64,000 nucleotides of DNA from Latrodectus hesperus (GCA_037975125.1 CM075856.1:1614288-1678287); one strand, 5' to 3'. Shown: positions 1 to 10,872, numbered from the stretch's first letter. Program-made: numbers and translations. The notes: generated by a model not told the origin, from the sequence alone.

Positions 1-1466
1 GAATCAGCTTTCGCAGGTCTGTCAGCCTGCTCATTTCCAGTGACGTAAATTATGGAACTAATTCTATAAAATGAAATGTTATCTGACGTCATAGATATTT
101 TAAGCCAATAAGAATTGTAATAAAGTTATCTATCCATGATCTCAACTGTAATGAAAGAAAGAACTACTTTATGGTTAAAAAAAACTGCTTCATCCTAAAA
201 ATCTTAGAATGATATATTTAGGACTTTCTCCAAGTACTGTCGTACGTCAGAGAATTCCTTTATAAAGAGCATTATGTAATGACTGGTATTACAGCTAAAA
301 GATACCGACCGCCCTGAATCTTTTCACTTGCTAAACATGGTGTTTGATGATGCCCTGGAACAGAGCGTTTATACTTTGTGCTCATAAGCTCTTGCACAGT
401 CATAAACTAATTGCAGAATATAATTGTCCAAAATCAAATCCAGTTCAAAGGATATATTGGCATTGCCGTTTTAATCCTGTATCTCGATTAGACATGTAGT
501 ATGTAGGCAAACAACACATTATTATATAACTTTCGACACACCGAAGGGACCAATATCGACTTTCCAGTTGCTTTAGCAACCAGAGATATCACGAATGCAT
601 AAATAGTTAATTCTATTAGATTACAACATCAATAAATTGATTTTCTATGATAATTACTAGGCTCTCAGATGTACAACTTATGACAGTTAGCCTTAGTTCC
701 ACTAATTTTGGTAATGAAGGATTTATAAATGTACAAATATTAATGAAGCCCTCAATTGATTGTTTTATTTTCCTCATAAACTCTATACCATACATTCAAC
801 TATGTTGCAGAAAAATGCTTCGAATGAAGTACTGAAGCTAAAATTGTATAAACGATTTTCAATAAGAAAAAGGAAATTTAAATTTTTCCGACTCAAGCAA
901 AATTACATTCATAAAAAATATTCTTTTCATATAAATTCATTCGAAAATTGTTTCTTTTTCATTTATATGAAATTACGCTTTTTCAACATTCTTTCAAACA
1001 AGAAATTTCAAAAATACATCAAAATAGGTTCATGTAACTTCCCACTCCCACAAATTTAAAAATGTATCCCTCAAAATTGAACTTTTTAATAATGTCAAAG
1101 GGAGCCAAAGAATAAATACACATCAATAAAATCCTCTTATTTATTCCTTGCACTAAAAAACAGGAAAAAAATTCATAAACACAGATTTTAGAAGAGAATA
1201 TACTGTCTCCTCAGTTTCTTTCAAAAAAGTGATTACGCCTCAGATACGACCCAAGCAAGAGATTCAATCAAAAAAGGATCATCCTGTAGCCAGCATTTTA
1301 TTTTCTTGGTAAAAGAGATTCAGTTTTTTCAGTTATTTTTGTTTTCGGTCGGAAGGAAACTATTTGGCTTCAATCAGCTTCGTGGCAAATGGATCACGTG
1401 CAGGAGGCTCCATAGTTCCCAAGTCTCTGATTTTTCGAACATATGGTGCGAAGATTTCTTATGACT
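1..1466. other. AT-rich intergenic stretch, no gene seen
   Basis: No ORF here looks coding: the only ones are short, low-complexity, Lys/Phe/Ile-rich translations of AT-rich DNA near 650-1060. The part from about 1225 to 1440 is less AT-rich than its surroundings, but I recognise no repeat or exon in it. Confidence 0.6.
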
Positions 1467-2330
1467 AACCATTACCATTAACCTCTGTAATCACAATTTT
1501 TTTCTGAGAAGCAGGACAGGTTTCTATTACATTTTTTAATTGGTTAATCAATTAAATTTTAATTTACAACAAGATCTGTAAAATGTGATATTTGATACAT
1601 AAAAAATAATAATTATCATTACCATTAATAACCATTATAACTAACCATTACCATTAAGCTCTGCAGTCTAATTTTTTTCTGAGGAACAGGATACGTTTGT
1701 ATTATATTTTTGAATTGGTTAAAAAAATTAAATTTTAATTTAAAATAATATCTATAAAATATGATATCTAATATAGAATAAAGTAAATAATAATTATCAT
1801 TACCACTACTTTTAACCCTTATGACTAACCATTACTATTAATCTAAGAAATCATGTTGTTTTTCTGAGAAACAGGACAGGTTTCTATTATATTTTTGAAT
1901 TGGTTAACCAATTAAATTTTAATTTAAAATAATATCTATAAAATGTGATACTTAATGTGAAAAAGATAAATAATGATTATCATTATCATTAATTTTAACC
2001 ATTATGATTAACCATTACCATTAAGCTCTGCAATCACGTTTCTTTCTGAGAAACAGGACAGGTTTTGAATTGGTTCATCAATTACGTTTTAAATTAGAAT
2101 AAGGTCTGTAAAATGTGATGTCTGACATCGAAAAAATAAATAATGATTATCATTACCATTAATTTTAATCATGACTAGCCATTACTTTTAAGCTTTGTAA
2201 TAGCGTTTTTTTTCTGAAAAACTGGACAGGTATTTTTTGTATTTTTGAAATGATTAATCAATTAAATATAAATTCAGAATAAGATGTGTAAAATGTGATA
2301 TCTTATTTTAAAAAAATAATTATTTTCTAA
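1467..2330 (+). repeat. Five-copy tandem repeat, unit about 167-184 bp
   Basis: Five head-to-tail units start near 1467, 1643, 1827, 2010 and 2177. Each opens with AACCATTACCATTAA or a close variant. Each then carries a TTTTTCTGAGAAACAGGACAGG block, a TTGAATTGGTTAATCAATTAA block, a TCTGTAAAATGTGATAT block and an ATAATTATCATTACCATTAAT end. The units differ by substitutions and small indels; the fourth has lost part of the middle. The unit length is in the range of arthropod satellite monomers, but with only five units this is a minisatellite-scale array. It has no coding potential. It could be a satellite seed or a decayed internal repeat of a transposon. Confidence 0.9.
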
Positions 2331-3794
2331 AATAATTCCTTAACAATTAATTTAGAAAATTTTTATCAAAGTATTTCATATATAGTAAAAAGAATAGTAA
2401 AAAGATATAGTAAAAAGAACTAATTCAATTAATGGTTTTAGTTTTATAAGTAGCATCCTTCATTGAGAGAATTTCTTCTGTTTTCAAAGTATAAAATCAA
2501 TATTTCTCTGTTTTTGGATTTTTAAAGTTTCCAAAACTTATTTTTTAATCAATGCAAGAAGTATCACCTATTTTGCGTGGTTATAAAAAATTATATAGAA
2601 ATAACTATAATGAGAAATTTCTTCTTTTATCAACCTTCATAACCAAAAAATGAATAAGTGAATAATAAATACTCTGAAAAAAACACAACCTAAATCATTT
2701 TTAGTTTTAACAAAAATTTTAATAAATAAATATAACAAATAAAAATTTAACAAGTTTTTATACACTACTGTGGAATATTGACAAAACATATCAAGACTAT
2801 TTTTGATAAATTTGTCAGAAACAAAATGAGTAAAAATCTAAAGTAATCACCTAGATAATATAATGTTGAATACAATAAATTTTTAGTTTATATGTTTTAA
2901 TAATCAATTAACCTTTACTAGATAAGTTTTTATCAGAATCTCCCTCATTTATAAATATCGTTAACATGAGAAAATACTGTTACACCAATTAAAGCTAACG
3001 ATATTTAATAAAATATTTTTCAGTGTTTCTAATGATAACTAAAATGTACATGTTATGACAACATATGTATAAAAATATTTCGAAATAAAAATTTTGAATA
3101 TAGAATGGTACAATTAGGTAAGTTGATATAGTAATTCAGTAAGAGTATAATCCTAAACTTAAAAAGTGAATGCAACAGATTAAAAAAGATTTTTCATCAC
3201 AATTTGAGAGATTCAATAGAATTACTTGTGAATAAGAGCAGAAAATGAGAAAGATATAATCTATCTCGATAAGAAAAAGCCAATGTGGTGACTCCTCGCG
3301 GCTTCTCTAAGAAATTGAGGTGACTCATCACATCTTTTCTGAGAAACTCTTAACCTTTTACAAAACACTTGAATTCACGAAGTAAGACTGAAAATTGCGA
3401 AGTGAAACTAAAAACTTGTCCATCAAATTTCTGTGCCTTATTAACTTCATGAAATGTACCCAACCAATAAGCACCCTTTGTAGGTGCGGTTTATACATTC
3501 TCTCAGAAAGATCTGAATCGAACACAGAACACTTGATCTCAAAATCTCATTCTAAGAGGATGCATGGTTTCATTCCTCCTAAATGTTTTTGTTTCTATGA
3601 TCAGCAATAAATGTTATTTATTTTTAAAAAAAGTCTTCTGAAAAAGTTAAAACATCAACTAACTTACCATACCACTAAGTTAGTCGTAAATTGCATTTAC
3701 GTTGCTGCTATTTGAACATCCATTAGATATTAATCACAAAATATCAAACTGTTGCGCAATTTTAATGCTCATAAAATTTTCTTGCGACTTTTAT
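2331..3794. other. AT-rich stretch, with one weak SINE-like trace
   Basis: Most of this stretch is featureless and AT-rich. Around 3480-3565 the minus strand carries GTGTTCGATTCA, which resembles a Pol III box B, in a slightly more GC-rich patch of about 200 bp. I could not find a matching box A or target duplication, so it may be a decayed tRNA-derived SINE or chance. Confidence 0.4.
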
Positions 3795-4130
3795 GAAGAA
3801 TAACTGAAAGACACAGGGATGCAGGTGAGCTCCGAATTGTTTTAAGGTTAATGGGTTTGGAATACTCCCCCATTATCAAGAGCTTCATAATTTTAATGGA
3901 CAGTCAGGACCAGGTCACACCTGAGCTGACACCCTCCACGACACATTAACGGAAGAAGTTTGGACCACACAAATTAACGTGAACACGTCCTTAAGCCACG
4001 GACTTCCCAGTGACTGCTGTCAGCCTCCCAATCACTGCCCAGTGCAAATGACGCTTCACTTTGCTGATATTAACAAGAAGCGACGTTAAGCTACTGAGCC
4101 ACTGTAACCATGAAACATATAAAAAGTCAT
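3795..4130 (-). repeat. Dispersed 330-bp repeat, copy 1 (unknown family)
   Basis: Read on the minus strand, this segment is collinear with 29470-29800 read on the plus strand. Shared blocks, in order, are TCATTTGCACT/TCATTTCACTC, GATTGGGAGG, GGACGTGTTCACGTTAAT/GGACGTGTCCACATTAAT, AGCTCAGGTGTGACCT/AACTCAGCTGTGACCT, and CTCACCTGCATCCCTGTGTC/CTCGCCTGCACTGCGTGTGC. The copies are well diverged, so the insertions are old. Length suits a SINE or MITE. No clean Pol III box B or terminal inverted repeat is visible. An 85-codon minus-strand ORF lies inside it but is not kept open in the other copy, so I do not call it a gene. Confidence 0.75.
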
Positions 4131-7115
4131 CACTCTTGAAAAGATGCATATGATACATCATTTCTTTAAAAAGAAAATGCTTGACTTGAAATAAATAATT
4201 ATCTTCAAATGCAATTGCATTTATTATCAGAAAAATCCCCCATTGCATCTATTATTTTCATCAGAACTTATCGTTATTATTTTTATCAGTATTTATCCTT
4301 ATTAGAAATATCTTCTTCTGATTTTATGATGATAGATGACAACTGAATGGTTTGGATTCTAATTTTTCATCCAATTTGTTCTTCTGTTAGGTTTTAGCTT
4401 ACAGTAAGAATTGAGTTTCCTGATATTAAAAATTAACTTTTATTAGTAGGCTCAGTTAAAACTAGCCTTTAAGGAAGAAATGGAGCTTTAGAATAATCTG
4501 TGTAGATGATGTTGGTGAATTTTTAAGATTTTCCAAATGATAAATATCGTTTTTTGTTCCTAATAAATCTAAATTCTAAGAAAATAAAAAACCTTATTTT
4601 ACGATTCATTTTAAACTACATCATAGATCAATGATGGTTATGATACTTCGTACTGTAATTCATATAAAAAATATATATTTTAATATTTAAATCTATTAAA
4701 GGAATTATTTAACCAAACATAGATGAAAAGTAAAAATATATTTTTACTCAAAAAGAAATTTGGATCATATTTTAGCTTGAGTAAGGTATTTATTAATAAA
4801 ATCCACCAGCTGTTTTATTTCTATGTGTGAAATCTTTCACTCGCCCAAAATTTTGCAAAATTTATAATTCCCACTTCTACCAATATATTTTTTTACATAA
4901 ATAAGTAAGTTTAAGGAATATTACTAAAAGACTAAAATTGGAATCAATAGTTATGTTTGTAATAATGCATGCAAATGATTAGAATTTACCAGATAATAAT
5001 ATAGGAAGTAATATAATCCAAAAATAATTAGTTCATGGCCCATGTTCAAATCATAGTTCATATGTTAATTTACATTTTCGACAAATTCGCTTCATTCAAT
5101 ATTATTGTTAAACACAATTCTAGCTTCAAATGATATTAAAATTTAAATTAATGAAAGATATTTGCGTAGAATATTTAAACATTTTGATTTGTAAATCATG
5201 ATGAATTAATGCAATTATATGTTTCTGTGTACATTAAATTTTGTATCCGAATATTAATTCTTGAAATTATATTATGAAAAATCATTTGTCATCAACAATA
5301 TATTTTCAAAATATTAAATTTATAAAGCTATTAATTGTTATTTGAGAACCAAGTTTAATAAAAAGGAATGTTTTAGCTATGAACATTTTTTTAACTTTTT
5401 ATTCGTGCATTTTATCAACCTTGTTTTGTTAAAAAGTTATCTGATGATATTTTTTATATTTTGATTAAAAAAAATATCAAACATATACGGGTTAGAACTT
5501 TTGTAAATTAAAAAAAAATTAAATTAGTTAACATGAAAATTGTGTTAAAATAATTTGAAAAGAATACTTATTCTGAATTCATTCTTCCCTACTAAAATTT
5601 GATGGTGTCATAAACATTTTAAAATAAATTATTTTTGAAAATAATTTTAATTCTCTTTTTTATTTCTTTAATATTATAAATTCGTTTTGTATATTATATT
5701 GACTCGTTTTGAAAACCTTAAACAAAGTTTTCTTATGTAAAACTTTTCAACAAATATCGTCGACCATAAAATCCCCCATACTTTTCAATGAGAGACGGAG
5801 AAAAAATATACGGCATCAAACTAGCTCAAATACACGAGCGAGGAAGGGAACAAACATGGATATAGTTCATGAAATGCTTCGACAAGCAAAATAAAAGCAG
5901 CCATCCCGTTTCAGCTTCTCGATTTTATACTCCAGAATCATTCTTCGAGTTTCACCAAGATTCAGCGGAAAAAAATGGCTTGGCTTCTAGGGAACCGAAC
6001 CAAGAACCAACTGCATTTAGATAAAGTTTTCCCTGGTAGTAGTCATTACCCCATCGCTTCAGACGAGTCTTAAACGTCTGAGGAATGCATTTTTAAAAGA
6101 TTTAGAAAGGAAAGAATGGGCTTTTGGAGGATTCTTTGGAAACACCAAAGACGTTTTCCATTTCTAAGATGAGGAAAACAATTACCCAGATAAACATCCT
6201 TCTCTGCATGGTAGTACCATCCAGGGTTCATTCACTCTAGTTCCTTTGCTCTTTCTAAGTAGGAAAAAAATGATCGAAGTTCTAAAAATAGATATCTTAA
6301 AGTGAAAAAAGGAAGTCTGTTTAGATATAAGAAAATAAGTTGAAATATTTGGTTGTTGAGCAGTGTATAAAATTTCAATTCGGCTTGAAAGTTTTTATCA
6401 CTGTTTGAGAGAGAATCGTCCATATTTTGAAATGATTACAGTAAAAAAATCCTGTTTTAATTAATATTCTTTAAAAGAATTCACATTATTTTTATTAAAG
6501 TATTTATTAAGTTCTCATTTTTCAGATAAGGATATTTTTTGAATTTTAATGTCAAATATTGTTTTTTTCGCAAATCAAACCTTCTCAAAGTTTAAAAAAA
6601 AGGTTTAGATTTTAATATCTAATTATGGAAGAAATTATTTGCGTATTTGTACATTATTTTGCTTATAAATTATTAAAATTTGCTTTTTTAACCTTTGTAT
6701 TTCAAATAAAGAATGCATTCTTATTTCTTAAAAATGTATTGCGAATAAGGAATCTTTATTGAAGGGTATATACAGACAAGCCTTATTATTTAAAAACCCA
6801 TTCCGGATTTATTCAAAAAGATATGAATATTAAGAAATGTTTTGAGATTCCAAGAGAAGTACAGTAACATCTATGAATCATATGAATCGAAGAGTTATTA
6901 ATGCTAAGTAAGGTTATATCTAGTAAAACGCATGCATAGAAAGAGAGATGTATACCAAATATTTTAAATATCTCGTTTTGAAGACTTTTGTGACCAGTTA
7001 TGCACTTACTCATTGATAGCACGCTTTTACAATTTTTTTGATAGTTTACGGTTTTATTGCAAATTAAATATTGGGGGTTGGTATGGTATATTAGTCTTCA
7101 TTTAATGGTGAAATT
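4131..7115. other. AT-rich stretch, no gene seen
   Basis: Low-complexity AT-rich DNA. Around 5920-6240 the base composition is less AT-biased and looks unique, but neither strand gives an ORF of note and I recognise no repeat family there. Confidence 0.6.
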
Positions 7116-7392
<277 letters not shown>

Positions 7393-7517
7393 ACAAATTT
7401 ATAAACAATGATTATATTTGTCTTAAAATATCTCAGACAGATCGGAAATTCTCACATTTTGGGCAAAAATTGCGGTATTTAGACGTGTTGTAGTTTAAAA
7501 GCGGATTTCCTAATGAT

Positions 7518-7584
7518 TTGGCGACTTGGCGACAGTTGGCGAGATTCTTGGCGACGGTTGGCGAGATTCTTGGCGACTTGGCGA
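7518..7584 (+). repeat. Seven TTGGCGA motifs in LTR U3
   Basis: Within 67 bp the heptamer TTGGCGA occurs seven times, alternating in the contexts TTGGCGAC and TTGGCGAG, with another copy near 7665. The same cluster is at 11002-11068. It lies about 120-180 bp upstream of the TATA box, where retroelement enhancers usually sit. A transcription-factor array is a reasonable inference, but I know no factor for this motif. Confidence 0.85.
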
Positions 7585-7700
7585 GAAATCGATACTTCTG
7601 GAAACATCCATCACCTAAGCTCTAGGACCAATATTTTCCGAGATAGTCTAGAAGCTTCCAGAGCCTTGGCGAAATTGGTAGATTTCTCCGCCAAGTCAGG

Positions 7701-7708
7701 TATAAATA
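7701..7708 (+). promoter_or_regulatory. TATA box of 5' LTR promoter
   Basis: TATAAATA in the middle of the LTR, after the GGCGA cluster and 208 bp before the AATAAA signal. Transcription would be expected to start about 25-30 bp downstream, near 7730, which marks the likely U3/R boundary. Confidence 0.7.
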
Positions 7709-7915
7709 CCGCAGCCCGACATGGAAGAGTGAGTAGAGTTTTTGTGAAGACAATCAGTGAGTGAAGACGATTAGTTGTGACTGCTAGTTGTTCTCTGTCT
7801 GAGGTATTTGAGACCTGTGATTAGAAGCTGTTTCTTGTTATATCTGACGAATTGTAGCTGTATAATTGTGATTGTTACAGCGGGAATTTCGTTTATCTAG
7901 TGAAGTTTTTTTACG

Positions 7916-7921
7916 AATAAA
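7916..7921 (+). promoter_or_regulatory. AATAAA poly(A) signal in 5' LTR
   Basis: AATAAA 69 bp from the LTR end. The equivalent copy at 11400-11405 in the 3' LTR would be the one used to end the genomic transcript. Confidence 0.7.
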
Positions 7922-7992
7922 AGTCTTGTGTTCATTAAGTGATTGCTTTATTCAACTCTCAATCAACACGAACCCGTGAAGCTCGGTACAAC

Positions 7993-8011
7993 TGGTGTCA
8001 GAATCGGGATT
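7993..8011 (+). promoter_or_regulatory. Primer-binding site, probably for tRNA-Leu
   Basis: TGGTGTCAGAATCGGGATT begins two bases after the 5' LTR. The opening TGG complements the CCA end of a tRNA, and TGTCAG complements the 3' acceptor strand of arthropod leucine tRNAs as I recall them. The rest matches imperfectly, so the primer identity is an inference. Confidence 0.6.
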
Positions 8012-8020
8012 GAAGAGTTG

Positions 8021-10681
8021 ATGCAGCGTGTCACAAGAAAAATGGATATGGATTTAATGAAAAGTCTTCTCGAAAAATTAGCGGAGCAGATGGCTGAGAT
8101 GAAAGCTGGACAAGAAGAGATTAAATCCGAGATGATGAAAGAGATAAAATCTGGACAGGAGGAGATGAAAGCTGGACAAGAAGAGATGAAAGCTAGACAA
8201 GAAGAGATGAAAGCTGGACAAGAAGAGATTAAAACCGAGGTGATGAAAGAGATAGAATCTGGACAGGAGGAGCTTAAAAAGGAACTTAAGAAGGACATTG
8301 TAAGTGTTAAAGAAGAATTCTCCAACATCATTCAGGAGAAGATGAATGCAATGGAAGATAAGGTAACTTCAGTTGAAACTAAAGTTTTGAAGACAGAGAA
8401 GAAAGTTAAAGAAGCATTAGACAATATGAATAAGAAGATTGAAAGCTTGGAGAAGCAAATGTCAAACAAACATGAGGAACCCAACGTGGCATTTGTGCCT
8501 TCCCTAGCCAATATTAAACTTTCAACATTTGATGGGAAATCATCCTGGCAAGTATACAAGACCCAGTTTATGATGGTAGCGGAAGCTAATGGATGGAATC
8601 CCCGAGCCCAAGCTTTTCACCTGGCGGCTTCGTTAAGAGGAGACGCGGCTGACATTCTCGAGACGCTTCCGGAGGAGCAGAGGCACGATTTCCAAGCCCT
8701 ATCGAGTGCGCTTGAGCTGCGGTTTGGAGATAAGTGCACTAAAGAATATTGCAGACTACAGTTAAAGTCCCGCTATCAAAAAGCGGGTGAAAGTCTGCAA
8801 GAATTGGCTGCCGATATTCAGCGACTTTCCCATCTAGCATTTTCCGACTGCCCAGCTGAGATACGTCAAGATTTGGCCCTCCATCACTTCATCGATAGTG
8901 TGCGGGATCCGGAGATACAGAAAACACTTAGACTCGCCGATGTCAAAGATATCGGATCTGCCCTAGTCTACGCACATAAGATAGAGGCTGCCCAGCAAGC
9001 CACGCGTAAAGACCAGTACTACATCAGAGCCGTCTCTGCTACTGATACGAACTATGATCTAAGAAAGCAAATTGAAGATCTGCAGCGAAAATTGCGTAGC
9101 TTAGAATTGAGTAAAGGTGGCAGAAACACGAAAATTCAGTGTTGGACTTGCGGTGGAGTCGGACACGTCCGTAGATACTGTCCAAAACAAAAAGATGGTG
9201 GAATTTCTAAAATGGAAATACGTCAACGCAAAGAAACTCTTCATGGAAATACTGATGTATTATCAAGGAAACCGTATAACAAAAGCTGCCGATATTGTTC
9301 TAGAGAAGAGAAGAACTATCAGTTAGTAAATCCTTCGGTACGGCAAGTTAATGTTTCACCTCCATCGAAACCAGACCCATGGAGTGATAAAGAACTTAGA
9401 GAAGCCCAAAAAGAAGACCCAGATATAAACCCAATTTTAGAATTAAAAGAATCTTCCAGTATGAAACCAAGTTGGCAGGATATCTCTACCTACAGTCCTA
9501 CTACTAAGCAATATTGGGCTCTTTGGGACTCACTCCATATAAGAAATGGTGTCTTATACAGGAAATGGGAATCCGATGATGGACGTAAATTCAAATGGCA
9601 GCTTGTTCTTCCAAAATCAAGAATTTCAGATGTTTTGAAAGAATTGCATAGTAGCTCAACTGGAGGCCACTTTGGAGTAATGAAAACTCTACAGAAAGTT
9701 CGAGAACGCTTCTATTGGAGCAAAACTAGACAAGATGTAGAGAAATGGTGTCAATCTTGTGATGACTGTGCGGCACGTAAGGGACCAAAGAAACGTAGCC
9801 GAGGAAGGTTGCAGCGGTACAACGTAGGAGCACCTTTTGAGCGAATAGCATTAGACATTTTGGGTCCTTTACCACGATCTTCAAATGGCAACAAATACAT
9901 ACTAGTTGTCATGGACTACTTTACTAAGTGGCCTGAAGCGTTTGCAATCCCCGATCAAGAGGCGACTACAGTAGCCGAGGTTCTAGTGCATCAATGGGTT
10001 TCCAGATTCGGCACACCCTTACAAATCCATTCTGATCAAGGGACAAATTTCACCTCTGTTGTGTTTAAAGGAATGTGTCAAATTCTCGGAATAGACAAGA
10101 CGCAGACCACGCCACTACACCCACAATCGGACGGCATGGTAGAGAGATTTAACAGAACCATCTTGAATAATCTCTCACTTATGGTTTCCAGAAATCAGCA
10201 AGATTGGGATTTGAAGCTACCGCTGTTTCTGCTTGCATATCGCAGTGCTGTCCATGAGACTACCGGATATACTCCTTCACAGATGCTCTTTGGTCGCGAA
10301 CTTCGTCTCCCTTGTGATCTTCAGTTTGGTCGTCCACCGGATACATCTTCATCGCCAGAGGAATACCTTCGAGACCTTCAGGCACGTCTTGAAGATGTCC
10401 ATAACTTCGCTCGAGACCGAATCAACCTGACGACCGAAAGAATGAAGACAAGGTATGACACAAGAGCGACAGGACATGAATTTCAAGAAGGTGACAAAGT
10501 TTGGTTGTGGAACCCGATTCGACGTAAAGGACTTTCTCCAAAGTTGCAAGCCAACTGGGAAGGTCCCTACACAGTCCTAAAAAGACTGAACGACGTCGTG
10601 GTTCGTATAAGAAAATCATCTTCTTCAAAACCAAAGGTAGTACATTATGATAGATTAGCTCCTTATCGTAATGTAGAGTAA
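8021..10681 (+). CDS. Gag-integrase fusion polyprotein of a gypsy element
   Basis: An 886-residue ORF with no internal stop. I start it at the first ATG (8021); the frame is open upstream into the LTR but without an ATG. Residues 27-84 are a coiled coil of MKAGQEE-type heptads. Residues about 160-330 are a retrotransposon Gag capsid domain. Residues 374-387 are a CCHC zinc knuckle (C-x2-C-x4-H-x4-C). The protein then passes within about 20 residues into HGNTDVLSRKP, the tail of RNase H in gypsy Pol. Next come the integrase zinc-binding domain (first His near 543; H-x6-H, then a Cys pair), the catalytic core with Asp612, Asp672 and Glu708 (D-x59-D-x35-E), and a GPY/F module near 848. Protease, reverse transcriptase and most of RNase H are absent. 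The fusion is in frame. As a protein it could package RNA and integrate DNA, but not copy it. Whether it is translated is unknown. Confidence 0.93.
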   Translation: MQRVTRKMDMDLMKSLLEKLAEQMAEMKAGQEEIKSEMMKEIKSGQEEMKAGQEEMKARQEEMKAGQEEIKTEVMKEIESGQEELKKELKKDIVSVKEEFSNIIQEKMNAMEDKVTSVETKVLKTEKKVKEALDNMNKKIESLEKQMSNKHEEPNVAFVPSLANIKLSTFDGKSSWQVYKTQFMMVAEANGWNPRAQAFHLAASLRGDAADILETLPEEQRHDFQALSSALELRFGDKCTKEYCRLQLKSRYQKAGESLQELAADIQRLSHLAFSDCPAEIRQDLALHHFIDSVRDPEIQKTLRLADVKDIGSALVYAHKIEAAQQATRKDQYYIRAVSATDTNYDLRKQIEDLQRKLRSLELSKGGRNTKIQCWTCGGVGHVRRYCPKQKDGGISKMEIRQRKETLHGNTDVLSRKPYNKSCRYCSREEKNYQLVNPSVRQVNVSPPSKPDPWSDKELREAQKEDPDINPILELKESSSMKPSWQDISTYSPTTKQYWALWDSLHIRNGVLYRKWESDDGRKFKWQLVLPKSRISDVLKELHSSSTGGHFGVMKTLQKVRERFYWSKTRQDVEKWCQSCDDCAARKGPKKRSRGRLQRYNVGAPFERIALDILGPLPRSSNGNKYILVVMDYFTKWPEAFAIPDQEATTVAEVLVHQWVSRFGTPLQIHSDQGTNFTSVVFKGMCQILGIDKTQTTPLHPQSDGMVERFNRTILNNLSLMVSRNQQDWDLKLPLFLLAYRSAVHETTGYTPSQMLFGRELRLPCDLQFGRPPDTSSSPEEYLRDLQARLEDVHNFARDRINLTTERMKTRYDTRATGHEFQEGDKVWLWNPIRRKGLSPKLQANWEGPYTVLKRLNDVVVRIRKSSSSKPKVVHYDRLAPYRNVE
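8099..8272 (+). repeat. Heptad-encoding 21-bp repeats in gag
   Basis: Units of 21 bp encode MKAGQEE and variants (IKSGQEE, MKARQEE, IESGQEE). Twice they are interrupted by an 8-residue segment (IKSEMMKE, IKTEVMKE). The 58 residues read as a 22-residue module, two plain heptads and a second 22-residue module. The DNA units are nearly identical, pointing to recent expansion by slippage or unequal exchange. The product would be a long charged coiled coil. Confidence 0.9.
9200..9213 (+). other. Inferred deletion junction joining gag to the end of RNase H
   Basis: Gag-type sequence (zinc knuckle, CPKQKDGG) ends just before this interval. Sequence typical of the C-terminal end of gypsy RNase H (MEIRQRK followed by LHGNTDVLSRKP) begins right after it. 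I cannot fix the junction to the base without an intact relative. The missing segment should be of the order of 1.5-2 kb judged from usual gypsy Pol length. Confidence 0.65.
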
Positions 10682-10860
10682 AAATTAGTAGACCATGGTC
10701 TCTTTGTAAATAGTATAGATAATTTTAATCTTTTCTATTTTCTTGTATTTTTAGTTGCTTGTGTATGTAATGTGCTCTGTATCCTCTTGAAATGTAAATT
10801 CTTTTATATTAAATTTGGCCTCCTATCAGGGGATTGTACTGCCCGGGACGTGCAGTCCTT
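10682..10860 (+). other. 3' untranslated region of the gypsy element
   Basis: Noncoding spacer between the TAA stop and the purine tract, T-rich at first and GC-richer at its end. No further ORF such as env is present. Confidence 0.8.
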
Positions 10861-10872
10861 GAGAGGGGGCAA
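10861..10872 (+). promoter_or_regulatory. Polypurine tract
   Basis: GAGAGGGGGCAA lies immediately before the TGTTAC of the 3' LTR, the position and composition expected for the plus-strand primer of a gypsy element. It is intact. Confidence 0.85.

Larger units (their letters stand above)
7389..7990 (+). repeat. 5' LTR (602 bp)
   Basis: Starts TGTTACAAAT and ends CTCGGTACA, and matches 10873-11474 at a constant offset of 3,484 bp with no difference that I could find. It contains a TATA box, an AATAAA signal and a cluster of seven TTGGCGA motifs in its U3 part. An 83-codon ORF at 7513-7764 recurs unchanged in the 3' LTR only because the LTRs are identical; it is not a gene. Confidence 0.97.

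Noticed and set aside
3991..4248. 85-codon minus-strand ORF as a host gene
   Set aside because: It lies in a dispersed repeat whose other copy does not keep the frame.
7513..7764. 83-codon ORF present twice, in both LTRs
   Set aside because: It is duplicated only because the LTRs are identical; it overlaps the promoter and the GGCGA cluster, and has no known domain.
7943..8020. Upstream extension of the Gag ORF into the 5' LTR
   Set aside because: The frame is open but has no ATG before 8021, and the region includes the primer-binding site.
7963..8559. Minus-strand ORFs opposite gag
   Set aside because: They are antisense shadows of the coiled-coil repeats and change with them.
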